Shown here in pieces: positions 13,851 through 21,600 of a stretch of DNA of 21,664 nt; position 1 is the first letter of the stretch; each line of letters starts with the position of its first letter. The position numbers were made by a program, and so were the translations under genes. Below the pieces are notes generated by a model. It ran no database searches. It was not told where the DNA came from and saw only the letters and a list, made by a program, of their open reading frames with translations. Origin of the DNA: an uncultured Eubacteriales bacterium. GTDB taxonomy: Bacteria > Bacillota > Clostridia > Oscillospirales > Oscillospiraceae. The stretch is from positions 1 to 21,664 of the forward strand of contig URLO01000041.1 of the NCBI GenBank assembly GCA_900548625.1, in the 5' to 3' direction.

Positions 13851-14773
13851 CACGGCTCCTCCTGCATCCATGTGAGGATGGCAACGCCGAGCGCATTGTC
13901 CGTGGAAAAGCGCGGCTCAGCAAACGCGGCGTCAAACTCGCGGCAGCGCTCGCGCAGGAGCGAATTGCCGGAAACGCCGCCGGAGAAAACGACCGAAAAG
14001 CCCGGATATTGTCTGAGCGCCTCGCGCGTTACGGCCGTGACGGCGTGAACGACGGTGAGAAGCGCATAGCGCGCCGTCTCCTCGCAGGAAGCGCCGCCCT
14101 CGCGGTATTGTCGGACTTTGTTTTCCGCACCGGAAAGAGAGAACGTCAGCGCATTCGTCTTGACCTTGAAGCAGTCCTTCCGGTCGCAGCCGCGGCTGAG
14201 CGCGTCAACGCCCTTTCCGGACGGAAACGGCACGCCGAGAAGCTGCCCCGTGCGGTCGATGAGCTGGCCGGCGGAGATATCGCTTGTTCCGCCGAGCTTT
14301 TCCGCGCGGACATTTTTTCCGTCCGGCGTGACGAGCAGAAGCTCCGTCGTGCCGCCGGAGAGATGCCATGCAAGATGCGGCTGGCGCATCAGCTCCATCC
14401 GTCCCGCCGACCAGAGCGCGGCAGCGATGTGGCCCTGCTGATGCGAAAAGGGATAAAAGGGGACGTCCAGAAAGCGCGCCAGATTGCGCGCCTGCGACTC
14501 GCCCGCCAGAAAACACGGCATATACGAGCCCTCCACGGCGCGCGGCCGCGTGCTCGCGCCGACGGCGCGGACAGTGTCTGCCGGGAGCTTGCCGCAGAGC
14601 GCATCGACCAGCTCCGGCAGACGCCTCACATGCGCAAACAGCGCGTCCGACTGCCGCAGGCCGAGTTCACCGGGCTTCACGTCCAAAAGGCGTGAGCAGT
14701 TTTCGCCGCCCACGCCGTGAAATTCTGCCACCGAGGTGGTGTAGTTGCTGGTGTCAAAGCCCAGCGCTCTCAT
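13850..14773 (-). CDS. TsaD/Kae1-like M22 family protein (paralogue)
   Basis: 307-aa ASKHA-fold protein of the Kae1/TsaD (peptidase M22) family. Landmarks are the N-terminal phosphate loop GFDTSNYTTS, the HxxxH metal motif in altered form HQQGH (normally HMEGH), HLSGGTTELL where TsaD has SGGHT, GQLLGVPFPSGKGVDALS, and C-terminal FSGGVSGNSLLRE with TDNAL. It is shorter than typical TsaD (about 340 aa) and departs at several active-site positions, so it is probably a clostridial paralogue and not the t6A synthase itself. It overlaps nusB by four bases (ATGA) and xseA by one, in the place where folD lies in B. subtilis. Confidence 0.82.
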   Translation of the reverse strand: MRALGFDTSNYTTSVAEFHGVGGENCSRLLDVKPGELGLRQSDALFAHVRRLPELVDALCGKLPADTVRAVGASTRPRAVEGSYMPCFLAGESQARNLARFLDVPFYPFSHQQGHIAAALWSAGRMELMRQPHLAWHLSGGTTELLLVTPDGKNVRAEKLGGTSDISAGQLIDRTGQLLGVPFPSGKGVDALSRGCDRKDCFKVKTNALTFSLSGAENKVRQYREGGASCEETARYALLTVVHAVTAVTREALRQYPGFSVVFSGGVSGNSLLRERCREFDAAFAEPRFSTDNALGVAILTWMQEEP

Positions 14774-15219
14774 TGTGCGGACACCTCGCGTGCGAACGCG
14801 CCAAGGATCCCGTTGACGAAAGCCACTACATCCTCATCCTCGTATTTCCGCGTCAGCTCGACCGCCTCGTTGATGGCGGCGCTGACCGGCACGTCGTGAA
14901 CGTACAGACATTCGTACATTGCCAGCTGCATGATGGCGCGCGCCGTCTTGGAGATGCGCCCGAGATTCCAGCCGATGGCGTATTTGGAAATGTAGCCGTC
15001 CAGCTCGTCCTGCTTTTCGCGGATGCCGCAGACCGTGGACTGGATGTATTCCACCTGCTTGCCGGAGGGGCTTTCCTCGTAGGCATCGGACTCATCCTTC
15101 AGCGTGGCGTAATAGTCCGGGTCAAGATGCTCGCGCACGAGCGTCCGGGCGTCATCGTCGCGGAAGCCCATCTCATAGACAAGCTGCGCCACGATCTCTC
15201 TGGCATTTGTTCTGGTCAT
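14770..15219 (-). CDS. nusB: Transcription antitermination factor NusB
   Basis: 149-aa all-helical protein that, with NusE (ribosomal protein S10), binds boxA RNA and supports rRNA transcription. Typical signatures are NAREIVAQLVYEMGF at the N-terminus and the C-terminal ISKTARAIMQLAMYECLY, VPVSAAINEAVELTRKYEDED and FVNGILGAF. The ATG has AGGAGA upstream. It lies 32 bases after the Asp23 gene and overlaps the next gene by four bases. Confidence 0.97.
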   Translation of the reverse strand: MTRTNAREIVAQLVYEMGFRDDDARTLVREHLDPDYYATLKDESDAYEESPSGKQVEYIQSTVCGIREKQDELDGYISKYAIGWNLGRISKTARAIMQLAMYECLYVHDVPVSAAINEAVELTRKYEDEDVVAFVNGILGAFAREVSAQ

Positions 15220-15251
15220 ACCATTCTCCTCTAGCTCTCTGGATCAGAGTC

Positions 15252-15635
15252 TTATTTCTTGGCCTCGCGCGGAAGCGCAATGCCGCAGATGTTGACGTTG
15301 ACGCGGCCAACGCACAGTCCGGTCACGGATTCGAGGCTCGACTTCACAGCCTCCTGCACCGTCTTTGCAAGCTCGAACACAGAGTATCCGAAGTTTGCAA
15401 CCACGTTGCAGTCGACGAAAAGGCGGCCTTCCTTGTCACTTGTAACGCGAATGCCCTTTGCAACGCTCTTGACGCCGAGCATTTCGGCGATGTCGCTGCC
15501 AAGCCCCGCGCTCAGACCGCAGACGCCCTCCTGCTCGAGCACTGCCATGGCGGCAACGGAGGCCACCACGTCCTCAGAGATCTGGATCGAGCCGTTTTCG
15601 GCCTTCTGCGTGTAATATTCTTTGCTGTCTGCCAT
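15252..15635 (-). CDS. yqhY: Asp23/Gls24 family protein (YqhY-like)
   Basis: 127-aa cytoplasmic protein with the family core ISEDVVASVAAMAVLEQEGV, near SAGLGSDIAEMLG, and the C-terminal VDCNVVANFGYSVFELAK to VTGLCVGRVNVNI. Asp23 proteins are abundant, membrane- or envelope-stress-related proteins. The B. subtilis orthologue by position, yqhY, lies upstream of nusB next to accBC and affects acetyl-CoA carboxylase regulation; accBC is absent from this window. Start ATG 15635 has GGAGGAA; a 21-codon upstream extension is rejected. First gene of the operon that ends with ispA. Confidence 0.92.
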   Translation of the reverse strand: MADSKEYYTQKAENGSIQISEDVVASVAAMAVLEQEGVCGLSAGLGSDIAEMLGVKSVAKGIRVTSDKEGRLFVDCNVVANFGYSVFELAKTVQEAVKSSLESVTGLCVGRVNVNICGIALPREAKK

Positions 15636-15686
15636 GATGATTCCTCCGTATCGATGAGATGCATGCAGAATGGATTCTTTCCGTAT

Positions 15687-15714
15687 ATTGTACCACAAAA
15701 GGCAGGAATTTCAA
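15687..15714 (-). promoter_or_regulatory. Proximal promoter of the yqhY-nusB-ispA operon
   Basis: Minus strand: -35 TTGAAA (15714-15709), 16-base spacer, -10 TACAAT (15692-15687) with an extended TGG. The start of transcription would be near 15680, giving a 5' leader of about 45 bases. Confidence 0.75.
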
Positions 15715-15756
15715 CTGCCAATCGTGCCGAATGCACGCTTTCGCGCTGATTTTGTG

Positions 15757-15785
15757 ATTATACTACAAATCCCGCCTTCTTGCAA
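15757..15785 (-). promoter_or_regulatory. Distal promoter of the yqhY-nusB-ispA operon
   Basis: Minus strand: -35 TTGCAA (15785-15780), 17-base spacer, perfect -10 TATAAT (15762-15757). It lies at once after the spoIIIA terminator, so this operon has two tandem promoters about 70 bases apart. Confidence 0.8.
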
Positions 15786-15820
15786 GACGGAAAGCGCGGC
15801 AGAGCGCACCTCTGCCGCGC
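15785..15820 (-). terminator. Terminator of the spoIIIA operon
   Basis: Perfect 11-bp stem (15794-15804 with 15810-15820, GCGCGGCAGAG and complement) with a five-base loop, 22 bases after the spoIIIAH stop. The tail TTTCCGTCTTG is only moderately T-rich. Confidence 0.75.
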
Positions 15821-15842
15821 GAGCCAACACGCCCTCTGCGCG

Positions 15843-16409
15843 TCATTTGACCTCGATGACGCGGATCTGTGAAAGCGCATAGTCCGTCTGCCCCGTCACG
15901 ATATCCGAAATGAGCGCAACATCCGCCTGCGCAAGGCCCTCTGCCGGAGCCGCGACCGCGACACAGACCGTGCCGTCGCTGATGTAGGTGACACAGTCGC
16001 TGTAGCCCTTTGCAATGACGAGGCTTTCGATCTGCGCCTCGCTGAGCGCGGTTGAGACCAGCTCGTTGAGCGTCCGCGTGGCGGCAGCGCCGACATCGCT
16101 TCCCTCGTCATAGGCGATGGTCTGCTCCAGAAGCTCCACCGCGCTGTCGCGCGATTCCTGTCGGCTCAGACGCACCTGCGCAAAATAGTCGGCTGTCTGC
16201 GATGCTGCCTGTGCCGCAGCCTCCTGCGCCAGCACGTCTGCCGGCTCCGAGATCACAAGGCCGTCCCCCATGACCTGCGCCGCGTCGAGCGTCTCGGTCA
16301 GATCTACCGCCGCGGTATCGGGATGGTTGTGCGACCAGTTGAGGTAGATCCCTGCGCAGACGAGCACCAGCACGGCTGCAACGATGGCATTGCGTTTCCA
16401 AATTTTCAT
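15843..16409 (-). CDS. spoIIIAH: Stage III sporulation protein AH
   Basis: 188-aa mother-cell membrane protein with one N-terminal helix (about 7-25) and a domain in the intermembrane space related to YscJ/FliF ring-building proteins (LSRQESRDSAVELLEQ and the AATRTLNELVSTALSEAQIESLVIAKGY region). In known spore formers it binds SpoIIQ from the forespore to form the feeding-tube channel. Strong AGGAGG-type ribosome binding site; 11 bases after spoIIIAG. Last gene of the operon, followed by a terminator. Confidence 0.95.
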   Translation of the reverse strand: MKIWKRNAIVAAVLVLVCAGIYLNWSHNHPDTAAVDLTETLDAAQVMGDGLVISEPADVLAQEAAAQAASQTADYFAQVRLSRQESRDSAVELLEQTIAYDEGSDVGAAATRTLNELVSTALSEAQIESLVIAKGYSDCVTYISDGTVCVAVAAPAEGLAQADVALISDIVTGQTDYALSQIRVIEVK

Positions 16410-16420
16410 CCTTTCTCCTC

Positions 16421-16960
16421 CTATTGACGTTTCATTTTCATAACGCTGATCTTATCGCTTCCAAGCCCTGTGAGTCTGGAAACAGCCTGCACGATCGCAA
16501 GCCGGACGCTTGGGCGCTCGGCGCCCTCACAGACGATCACGGCGCCCTTATAGACGGGGCTCCTCGTTTTTGTGACGATGGGCAGGCGCTGCGCGCTGCT
16601 TTCATGGTACAAGACCGTCTCACTTGACCGCTCGCTTCGCTCTCCGTCGGCGGTTTTTTGCTCGTCGGCCTGAAAAAAACGCTCCGGGCCGTAGTCGAGA
16701 CTCAGCATGACCGCGACCTCGCCCGCGCCGTCCACGCGCGACAGCAGCGCCGCAAGCTCCGACTGGACAGCGGCCACATCCGGGATCTCCGCCTGCATCG
16801 GGGCGGTGACTGCCTTTGTCTCAGACGGCTTCCTTCCTGACGGCAGCAGCATGAGCGCTGCGCCCACCAACAGCACGATCAGGGCGTATCTGTATTTTCC
16901 GAGCACCTGCACAAGACCGCGCAGGTTCTTTATTCCGTCTGTTCCGCGCCTGTTTTCCAT
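16421..16960 (-). CDS. spoIIIAG: Stage III sporulation protein AG
   Basis: 179-aa single-pass membrane protein. The helix YALIVLLVGAALMLL lies at about 22-37; the soluble part has the family pattern ELAALLSRVDGAGEVAVMLSL, YKGAVIVCEGAERPSVRLAI and the C-terminal GLGSDKISVMKM. SpoIIIAG forms a large ring between mother cell and forespore. Start ATG 16960 (MENRRGTDG, AAAGG upstream) lies within the end of spoIIIAF, a 31-base overlap; a longer upstream frame has no family similarity. Confidence 0.94.
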   Translation of the reverse strand: MENRRGTDGIKNLRGLVQVLGKYRYALIVLLVGAALMLLPSGRKPSETKAVTAPMQAEIPDVAAVQSELAALLSRVDGAGEVAVMLSLDYGPERFFQADEQKTADGERSERSSETVLYHESSAQRLPIVTKTRSPVYKGAVIVCEGAERPSVRLAIVQAVSRLTGLGSDKISVMKMKRQ

Positions 16961-17427
16961 GTCTGCCTTTCCGCCGGTATGGCAAAATTTTCGATGATGT
17001 AGGTTTGCAGCGCCAGCTTCTGCGCCGCCGAGGCCTCGCATGTGACCGTCACGGCGGACGGGTAAGGATATGCCGTTTCAAGCTCCACCGTCACCTCCAC
17101 ATCCGCCTCCAGTCCGAGTGCGGAAGCTTTGTCCAATATATATGTCTGCGTGCTTTGTTTTATGATGGCGGCAACGAGCTCGCGGTTTTTGACCTCGATC
17201 CCGGTGCGTGCCTCCTCGGCCTGCATCTGAAAGCGCGCAAGCGACTGCGAAAGCGCTGCCTCGTCAAGCCTGAGAACGGGCCGCAGCGCACACAGCGCCA
17301 GCAGCATTCCGCAGCAAAGCCCGAGCACGCGCCGGACGCTTCCCTTCGGCAGAAGGCTCAGCCCCACCGCCGACAAAAGAGCCGCCGCGATCACCGACAG
17401 AAGATAGCTCCGCAGTGCCTCCGTCAC
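16930..17427 (-). CDS. spoIIIAF: Stage III sporulation protein AF
   Basis: 165 aa with two N-terminal membrane helices (about 8-24 and 33-48, with LLPKGSVRRVLGLCCGMLL) and a soluble C-terminal domain ending in the helix-rich NRELVAAIIKQSTQTYILDKA region. Start set at GTG 17427, which overlaps the spoIIIAE stop (GTGA) and gives the short N-terminus expected from the family. An ATG at 17454 is the alternative and would overlap spoIIIAE by 31 bases. The frame remains open far upstream but there it is only a shadow of spoIIIAE. Confidence 0.88.
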   Translation of the reverse strand: MTEALRSYLLSVIAAALLSAVGLSLLPKGSVRRVLGLCCGMLLALCALRPVLRLDEAALSQSLARFQMQAEEARTGIEVKNRELVAAIIKQSTQTYILDKASALGLEADVEVTVELETAYPYPSAVTVTCEASAAQKLALQTYIIENFAIPAERQTWKTGAEQTE

Positions 17428-18518
17428 AGCCTCACCGCCTTCATAAACCAGCATGTGCTCAGCAGCGCCATCAGCGCGGCACAGCCCGTCATGGCGAGCA
17501 TATAGCCCATCGCCGCCGAGAGATTTGAGAGAAGGCCTCCAAGTCCGCCGCACTGCATCGTTCCGCCGACTGCCGCCGTGAGCTTGAGCGCAAGATAATG
17601 CACGCCGATGCGGCAAAACGGCGCCAGTCCCGTTGCCAGAATGGCAAGCAGTCCGAAAACGCCCGCGTAATTCCGGACAATGTCTGCACCCGCCAGCACC
17701 GTTCCGGCGGCGCCGGACAGGATCGAGCCGACAACAGGCACTGCGGTCGAGAGCGCAGAGCCCGCCGCCTTGACCGCCGCCGCGTCCGCGCTTCCAGCGA
17801 TGAGCCCTGTCACCGTGAGATAGGCCGTAAAAACATACATGACGCCCTTGAGCGCCGTCTGGATGATCCATCCGGTCAGCTCGCGCAGGCGCTGGAGCGT
17901 TTCGCCTCCAACGGCGCACTCTGCCGCCGAAAGCGCCGTAAACGCGTAGGTCAGCGGGATCAGAAGCGATCGAATGAGGCGCATCAGCACGTCGATAAAC
18001 AGCATGGAGCCTGCGTAGAGCGCAGCCGCGCTCGTCATGCCGCCGGAGGCGCTCAGCGCCGCAGAAAGGACGGGCAGCAGGAACGTAACGAATGTGCCGA
18101 TGCGGTCGAGCGTCCCTGCGGCAAGGCCGATCATGCTCCTGAGCCCGCCGGCGCAGATCGCCGTCAGTGCCAGTGCGCCGCCGAGCTGCACGGCCTGTGC
18201 GGAAAGGGACGGCTCAAGCTGCGTGCAGAGCGAGCATAATAAGGTTGCCGCCAGCAGCATCCCGCACGTTTTTGCCGCCTCCCGAAGCGGCAACCGGATG
18301 TCATGGAGCGCATCTGCGAGAATTTGGCACAAGCTCGCAGCGAAATCTGCAGGCGCTGTTGGCGAGAGACCGCCGAGACGCTCCAGTGCCTCCTCGTCAA
18401 GTCCCTCCGTCAGCGTCTGTGCACCGAGAATGCCCGCCTCCTGCTCCGCAATGCTCTGCGCACGCGCCGGAAGCACAAGCAGGAGACTCAGCAGCACCAG
18501 TAGAACGACCTTCTTCAA
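17424..18518 (-). CDS. spoIIIAE: Stage III sporulation protein AE
   Basis: 364-aa polytopic membrane protein with a signal peptide (MKKVVLLVLLSLLLVLPARAQ cleavable region, residues 1-21) and about seven hydrophobic segments from residue 85 onward. Family landmarks include GGLRSMIGLAAGTLDRIGTF, LTGWIIQTALKGVMYVFTAY and AVPVVGSILSGAAGTVLAGA. It is a membrane component of the SpoIIIA-SpoIIQ channel. It starts one base after the spoIIIAD stop. Confidence 0.95.
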   Translation of the reverse strand: MKKVVLLVLLSLLLVLPARAQSIAEQEAGILGAQTLTEGLDEEALERLGGLSPTAPADFAASLCQILADALHDIRLPLREAAKTCGMLLAATLLCSLCTQLEPSLSAQAVQLGGALALTAICAGGLRSMIGLAAGTLDRIGTFVTFLLPVLSAALSASGGMTSAAALYAGSMLFIDVLMRLIRSLLIPLTYAFTALSAAECAVGGETLQRLRELTGWIIQTALKGVMYVFTAYLTVTGLIAGSADAAAVKAAGSALSTAVPVVGSILSGAAGTVLAGADIVRNYAGVFGLLAILATGLAPFCRIGVHYLALKLTAAVGGTMQCGGLGGLLSNLSAAMGYMLAMTGCAALMALLSTCWFMKAVRL

Positions 18519-18519
18519 T

Positions 18520-18912
18520 CTAGCCTCCCATCAGCGTTTGCAGCAGCTCCAGAACGGCGTTTGCCAGCGGCAGCGCCACATATACGGCAAGAAACGTCCC
18601 GCACAGCTCCACGACCTTGCAGAGCGCCTGCTCGCCTGCGTCCCTGCAGAATGCACCTGCGATCTGTGTCAGAAGTCCGACACCGACCGTCTTCAGTACC
18701 GGCGCCAGCAGCGCGGGTTCCAACCCCGCAAGCCGCTGAAGCCGCTGCAAAAAGGAAACGACCGGCGAAACCAGCTCCGCTGCTGCGATCAGGCTGACGG
18801 CGCAGCAGGCACAGGCCGCGCAGAATGAAAACTCCGGGCTTCGCCCGCGCACGACGAGTGAGAGCACGGCGCAGATGACGCAGAGCGCTGCGATCTGTAG
18901 AAATCTCTCCAT
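18520..18912 (-). CDS. spoIIIAD: Stage III sporulation protein AD
   Basis: 130-aa membrane protein with hydrophobic segments at about 5-20, 30-48, 70-85 and 100-125. Typical features are the PVVSFLQRLQRLAGL region, VLKTVGVGLLTQIAGAFCRDAGE and the short C-terminus. Together with spoIIIAC it forms the small membrane subunits of the spore channel. The spoIIIAC stop is two bases upstream and spoIIIAE begins one base downstream. Confidence 0.94.
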   Translation of the reverse strand: MERFLQIAALCVICAVLSLVVRGRSPEFSFCAACACCAVSLIAAAELVSPVVSFLQRLQRLAGLEPALLAPVLKTVGVGLLTQIAGAFCRDAGEQALCKVVELCGTFLAVYVALPLANAVLELLQTLMGG

Positions 18913-18914
18913 AT

Positions 18915-19115
18915 TCAGAAATGAAACAGCGTCTTGACAAGCTCAAACAGGTCTGCGATGCGCTGAACGACGATCATCAGAACCACGACCAGTCCGGCAA
19001 GCGAGGTCATGGTCGCCTGCTCCTCGCGTCCCGTCCGGACAAGGACCTGATTGAGGATGGAGACGATGATACCCACGGCGGCGATCTTGAAGATCAGATC
19101 AATGTCGATCATCAC
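18915..19115 (-). CDS. spoIIIAC: Stage III sporulation protein AC
   Basis: 66 aa, the family length, with two membrane helices (IFKIAAVGIIVSILNQVL and TSLAGLVVVLMIVVQRIADL) joined by the conserved VRTGREEQATM loop. It overlaps the end of spoIIIAB by four bases. Confidence 0.95.
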   Translation of the reverse strand: MMIDIDLIFKIAAVGIIVSILNQVLVRTGREEQATMTSLAGLVVVLMIVVQRIADLFELVKTLFHF

Positions 19116-19630
19116 AGCAGGATCACGGCGACCGCCAGCCCCGCGCAGACACCGATGGTCGCATAGCTCCTTCGGCGTGCGCTGCTTCCCTCCTCCAGAC
19201 GGCGAAGCTGCGAGGAGAGCCGCGCAAGCGCAAGCTCCAGAGCGCGGCTCTGCCCGTCAAGGTCAAACTCGCCGAGCGATGCACCGAGCGTCAAGAGCGT
19301 CTGCCGCGCGGGCATCGCGAGGCTGAGCTCCGCCGTCCTGTCCAGCGCCGTCTGAAAGACCTGCATCGGGCGCAGGGTACGGTCACTGCGCATCGCGTGT
19401 GCGCAGCAGCGGAAAAAGGCGCGTGTCCCCTGCTCCTGCGCCGCGGCAGCGACGAGTGTGAACGTCTCTGCCAGCGGCGTTTTCCGGTACAGGATCTCGC
19501 TTTTCAGAAATGTGAGCGCATCAAGCATGGCTGCAAGCTGCCGCTCCTGACGCCGCACGCCGCCTGCAAAGCCAAAGCCCATGACCGAGGCTGCCGCGAC
19601 CACGCAAAGCGCACCGATCCCCCGCAACAT
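19112..19630 (-). CDS. spoIIIAB: Stage III sporulation protein AB
   Basis: 172-aa protein with an N-terminal and a C-terminal helix in the membrane and a cytoplasmic helical part between. The domain resembles type II secretion GspF: FLKSEILYRKTPLAETF, LLTLGASLGEFDLDGQSRAL, then RRRSYATIGVCAGLAVAVILL. It probably couples the SpoIIIAA ATPase to the channel. The ATG follows the spoIIIAA stop without a gap. Confidence 0.94.
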   Translation of the reverse strand: MLRGIGALCVVAAASVMGFGFAGGVRRQERQLAAMLDALTFLKSEILYRKTPLAETFTLVAAAAQEQGTRAFFRCCAHAMRSDRTLRPMQVFQTALDRTAELSLAMPARQTLLTLGASLGEFDLDGQSRALELALARLSSQLRRLEEGSSARRRSYATIGVCAGLAVAVILL

Positions 19631-20482
19631 TCAATCCATCCTTTCTTCCCTGACCTGCCTCTCCGGCGTCAGAAGCCACAGTGTTTTGAAAATGTCCAGC
19701 TCGCACAGACCGCGGTAGAGCGGCCTTTTTTGCAGCTCGTCCCGTCCAGAGGCATGCGCAGTCGCAAGAAAGCGGACGCCGCAGTGACTCGCCTGCTCCA
19801 TTACGCGGATGTCCTCCGGCGCGGTGATCTCGTCCACCGCGATCCAGTCGGGGCGCATCCCGCGCAGAAGAAGCGGGATGCCGGTCGCCTTTGGGCAGCC
19901 TGTCAGCACATCCGTGTGCGTTCCCACGTCAAGCTGCGGTCTGCCATGCAGGCAGGCGGCAAGCTCACCGCGCTCGTCCACGATGCAAACGCGCTGCCCT
20001 CCGTTGGAGAGCCGCCGCACGCAATCGCGGAGCAGCGTTGTTTTACCGGAGCCGGGGCTTCCGAGTATCAAAGTCGAGCCGCGCAGCCGCCGGACGAGCT
20101 CCGGCGGGGCCGTCGGGAGCTGACGCGCGATGCGGATACAGAGCGAGGACACCGAACGGATGGCGCGCACGCTTCCGTTTTGAACGGCAGCCGTTCCGCA
20201 CAGGCCGATGCGATGTCCGCCCGGCAGCGTCACAAAGCCCTCGCGCAGAGTTTCCTCCGCGCTGTAGCAGGAGTGTCCGGTCGCAGCCGACAGGATCTCC
20301 TCGAGCATCCGGCTCGTTACCGGCTCCGGGCTGCCGGGGATCGGCCGCTCCTGCCCGCAGACGAGCGCCGCAGGAATCTGCCCCGTCCGCAGGCGAAGCT
20401 CCTCCAGCCGGGATGTATCCAGACGTGCCGCCGCACTGCTCAGCTCCGGCGGCAGGATCGAAAAGATGGGCTGTAAATCCAT
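19631..20482 (-). CDS. spoIIIAA: Stage III sporulation protein AA, secretion-type ATPase
   Basis: 283-aa cytoplasmic ATPase of the mother cell, thought to power the SpoIIIA channel. Walker A is GSPGSGKTT (141-149), Walker B WIAVDEI (213-219), with the conserved IVDERGELAACLHG between them and ATAHASG downstream. The N-terminal part carries LRLRTGQIP and HRIGLCG. Start ATG 20482 has AGGTGA before it. First gene of the operon; a SigE-like promoter is seen upstream. Confidence 0.96.
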   Translation of the reverse strand: MDLQPIFSILPPELSSAAARLDTSRLEELRLRTGQIPAALVCGQERPIPGSPEPVTSRMLEEILSAATGHSCYSAEETLREGFVTLPGGHRIGLCGTAAVQNGSVRAIRSVSSLCIRIARQLPTAPPELVRRLRGSTLILGSPGSGKTTLLRDCVRRLSNGGQRVCIVDERGELAACLHGRPQLDVGTHTDVLTGCPKATGIPLLLRGMRPDWIAVDEITAPEDIRVMEQASHCGVRFLATAHASGRDELQKRPLYRGLCELDIFKTLWLLTPERQVREERMD

Positions 20483-20498
20483 GTTCTCACCTCGCCAC

Positions 20499-20526
20499 AG
20501 TCTATGGACGAGCCGCGCGCATTAGA
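20499..20526 (-). promoter_or_regulatory. SigE-like promoter of the spoIIIA operon
   Basis: Minus strand -10 CATAGACT (20506-20499), 14-base spacer, and TCTAAT (20526-20521) as a possible -35. The -10 and spacing fit the mother-cell SigE pattern (ATATT, 14 bases, CATACAAT); the -35 match is imperfect. The B. subtilis spoIIIA operon is SigE-dependent. The resulting leader would be only about 10 bases, just covering the ribosome binding site. Confidence 0.5.
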
Positions 20527-20542
20527 ACTGCCCGCCGGTGCG

Positions 20543-20570
20543 GATATTCTCGCAGCCTCGCGCATAGACT
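20543..20570 (+). promoter_or_regulatory. SigE-like promoter of spoIID
   Basis: Plus strand -35 GATATT (20543-20548), exactly 14 bases, -10 CATAGACT (20563-20570). This matches the SigE consensus well and spoIID is a known SigE gene. The start would be near 20577, directly before the AGGAGG ribosome binding site. Confidence 0.7.
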
Positions 20571-20593
20571 GAAAAGCAAAAGGAGGCATGTCC

Positions 20594-21577
20594 ATGAAAC
20601 AGATCCTGATCAGCGGCTTGGCTTCGCTGCTGGCGATATTATTGCTGCCCTGCGGCGTGCGCCGCGAAGCGCCGCAGGCGCGGGACATCGTGATCCTGCA
20701 TGAACTGGCGCTGCCAGCGGCAGACGAGCAGCCGGAGGCCGCTCCGGCTTCCACGGAGGAGACGGTCTGCCTTCTGAACGGAGATACGATCGAAACGCTG
20801 CCGCTTTCTGCGTATTTGACAGGCGTTGTACTCTCAGAAATGCCGCCCGAGTTTGCGCCGGAGGCGCTCAAGGCGCAGGCCGTCGCGGCGCGGACCTTTA
20901 CGCAGAAACGGCGTCAGTCCGCAAAGCATGAACATGCGGATGTCTGCGCGGACAGTGCGTGCTGTCAGGCGTGGAGCAGTGAGGCGGCGCTGCGCGAGCG
21001 GTTCGGAGCGGATTACGACACATACGCAGAAAAAGCGCGCGCGGCAGTCGAGGCCACGCGCGGGGAGGTACTTTTGTATGACGGCGTGCTGATCGACGCA
21101 ACGTATTTTTCCTGCTCCGGCGGCAGGACGGAGGACGCCGCCGCCGTATGGGGCGCGGAGGTGCCGTATTTGCAGTCGGTCAAAAGCTACGGCGAGGAAA
21201 ACGCCCTCCGTTACGCCTCGGAAAAGCGCTTCACGCCGGAGGAGCTGCGCGCCGCGCTCGGCGGTGCAGTGCTCACCGGAAGCCCAAGCGCGTGGTTCTC
21301 CGATGTGACATACACAGAAGGCGGCGGCGTGAACACCATGAAGATCGGTCAGACGTGCTACACCGGCACAGAGCTGCGGCGGCTCCTCGGGCTCAATTCC
21401 ACCTGCTTCCGTGTTTCCGCTGACGAGGACGGCGTGACGTTTCATGTCCTCGGCTACGGTCACCGCGTCGGTATGAGCCAGTACGGAGCCGACTATATGG
21501 CGCGGCAGGGCTATGACTACCGCGCCATCCTGCAATACTACTACCGCAGCGCAGAGCTGAAAAAGACAGACGAATAA
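20594..21577 (+). CDS. spoIID: Stage II sporulation protein D (SpoIID), lytic transglycosylase
   Basis: 327-aa mother-cell enzyme that cuts peptidoglycan after SpoIIP amidase and drives engulfment of the forespore. N-terminal membrane anchor (MKQILISGLASLLAILLL, 1-18), then the SpoIID/LytB domain: YLTGVVLSEMPPEFAPEALK with the expected catalytic glutamate, AQAVAARTFT, a cysteine-rich DVCADSACCQAW likely to bind zinc, TYFSCSGGRTEDA and the C-terminal GYGHRVGMSQYGA motif. ATG 20594 is chosen because AGGAGG (20581-20586) lies seven bases before it; ATG 20588 is only one base from that site. Transcribed divergently from spoIIIAA. Confidence 0.95.
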   Translation: MKQILISGLASLLAILLLPCGVRREAPQARDIVILHELALPAADEQPEAAPASTEETVCLLNGDTIETLPLSAYLTGVVLSEMPPEFAPEALKAQAVAARTFTQKRRQSAKHEHADVCADSACCQAWSSEAALRERFGADYDTYAEKARAAVEATRGEVLLYDGVLIDATYFSCSGGRTEDAAAVWGAEVPYLQSVKSYGEENALRYASEKRFTPEELRAALGGAVLTGSPSAWFSDVTYTEGGGVNTMKIGQTCYTGTELRRLLGLNSTCFRVSADEDGVTFHVLGYGHRVGMSQYGADYMARQGYDYRAILQYYYRSAELKKTDE

Positions 21578-21600
21578 AAAACAGCACCTCATACTAAAAC

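Noticed and set aside
17455..17919. N-terminal extension of spoIIIAF
   Set aside because: This part is the out-of-frame shadow of spoIIIAE; its R/G-rich translation does not resemble SpoIIIAF.
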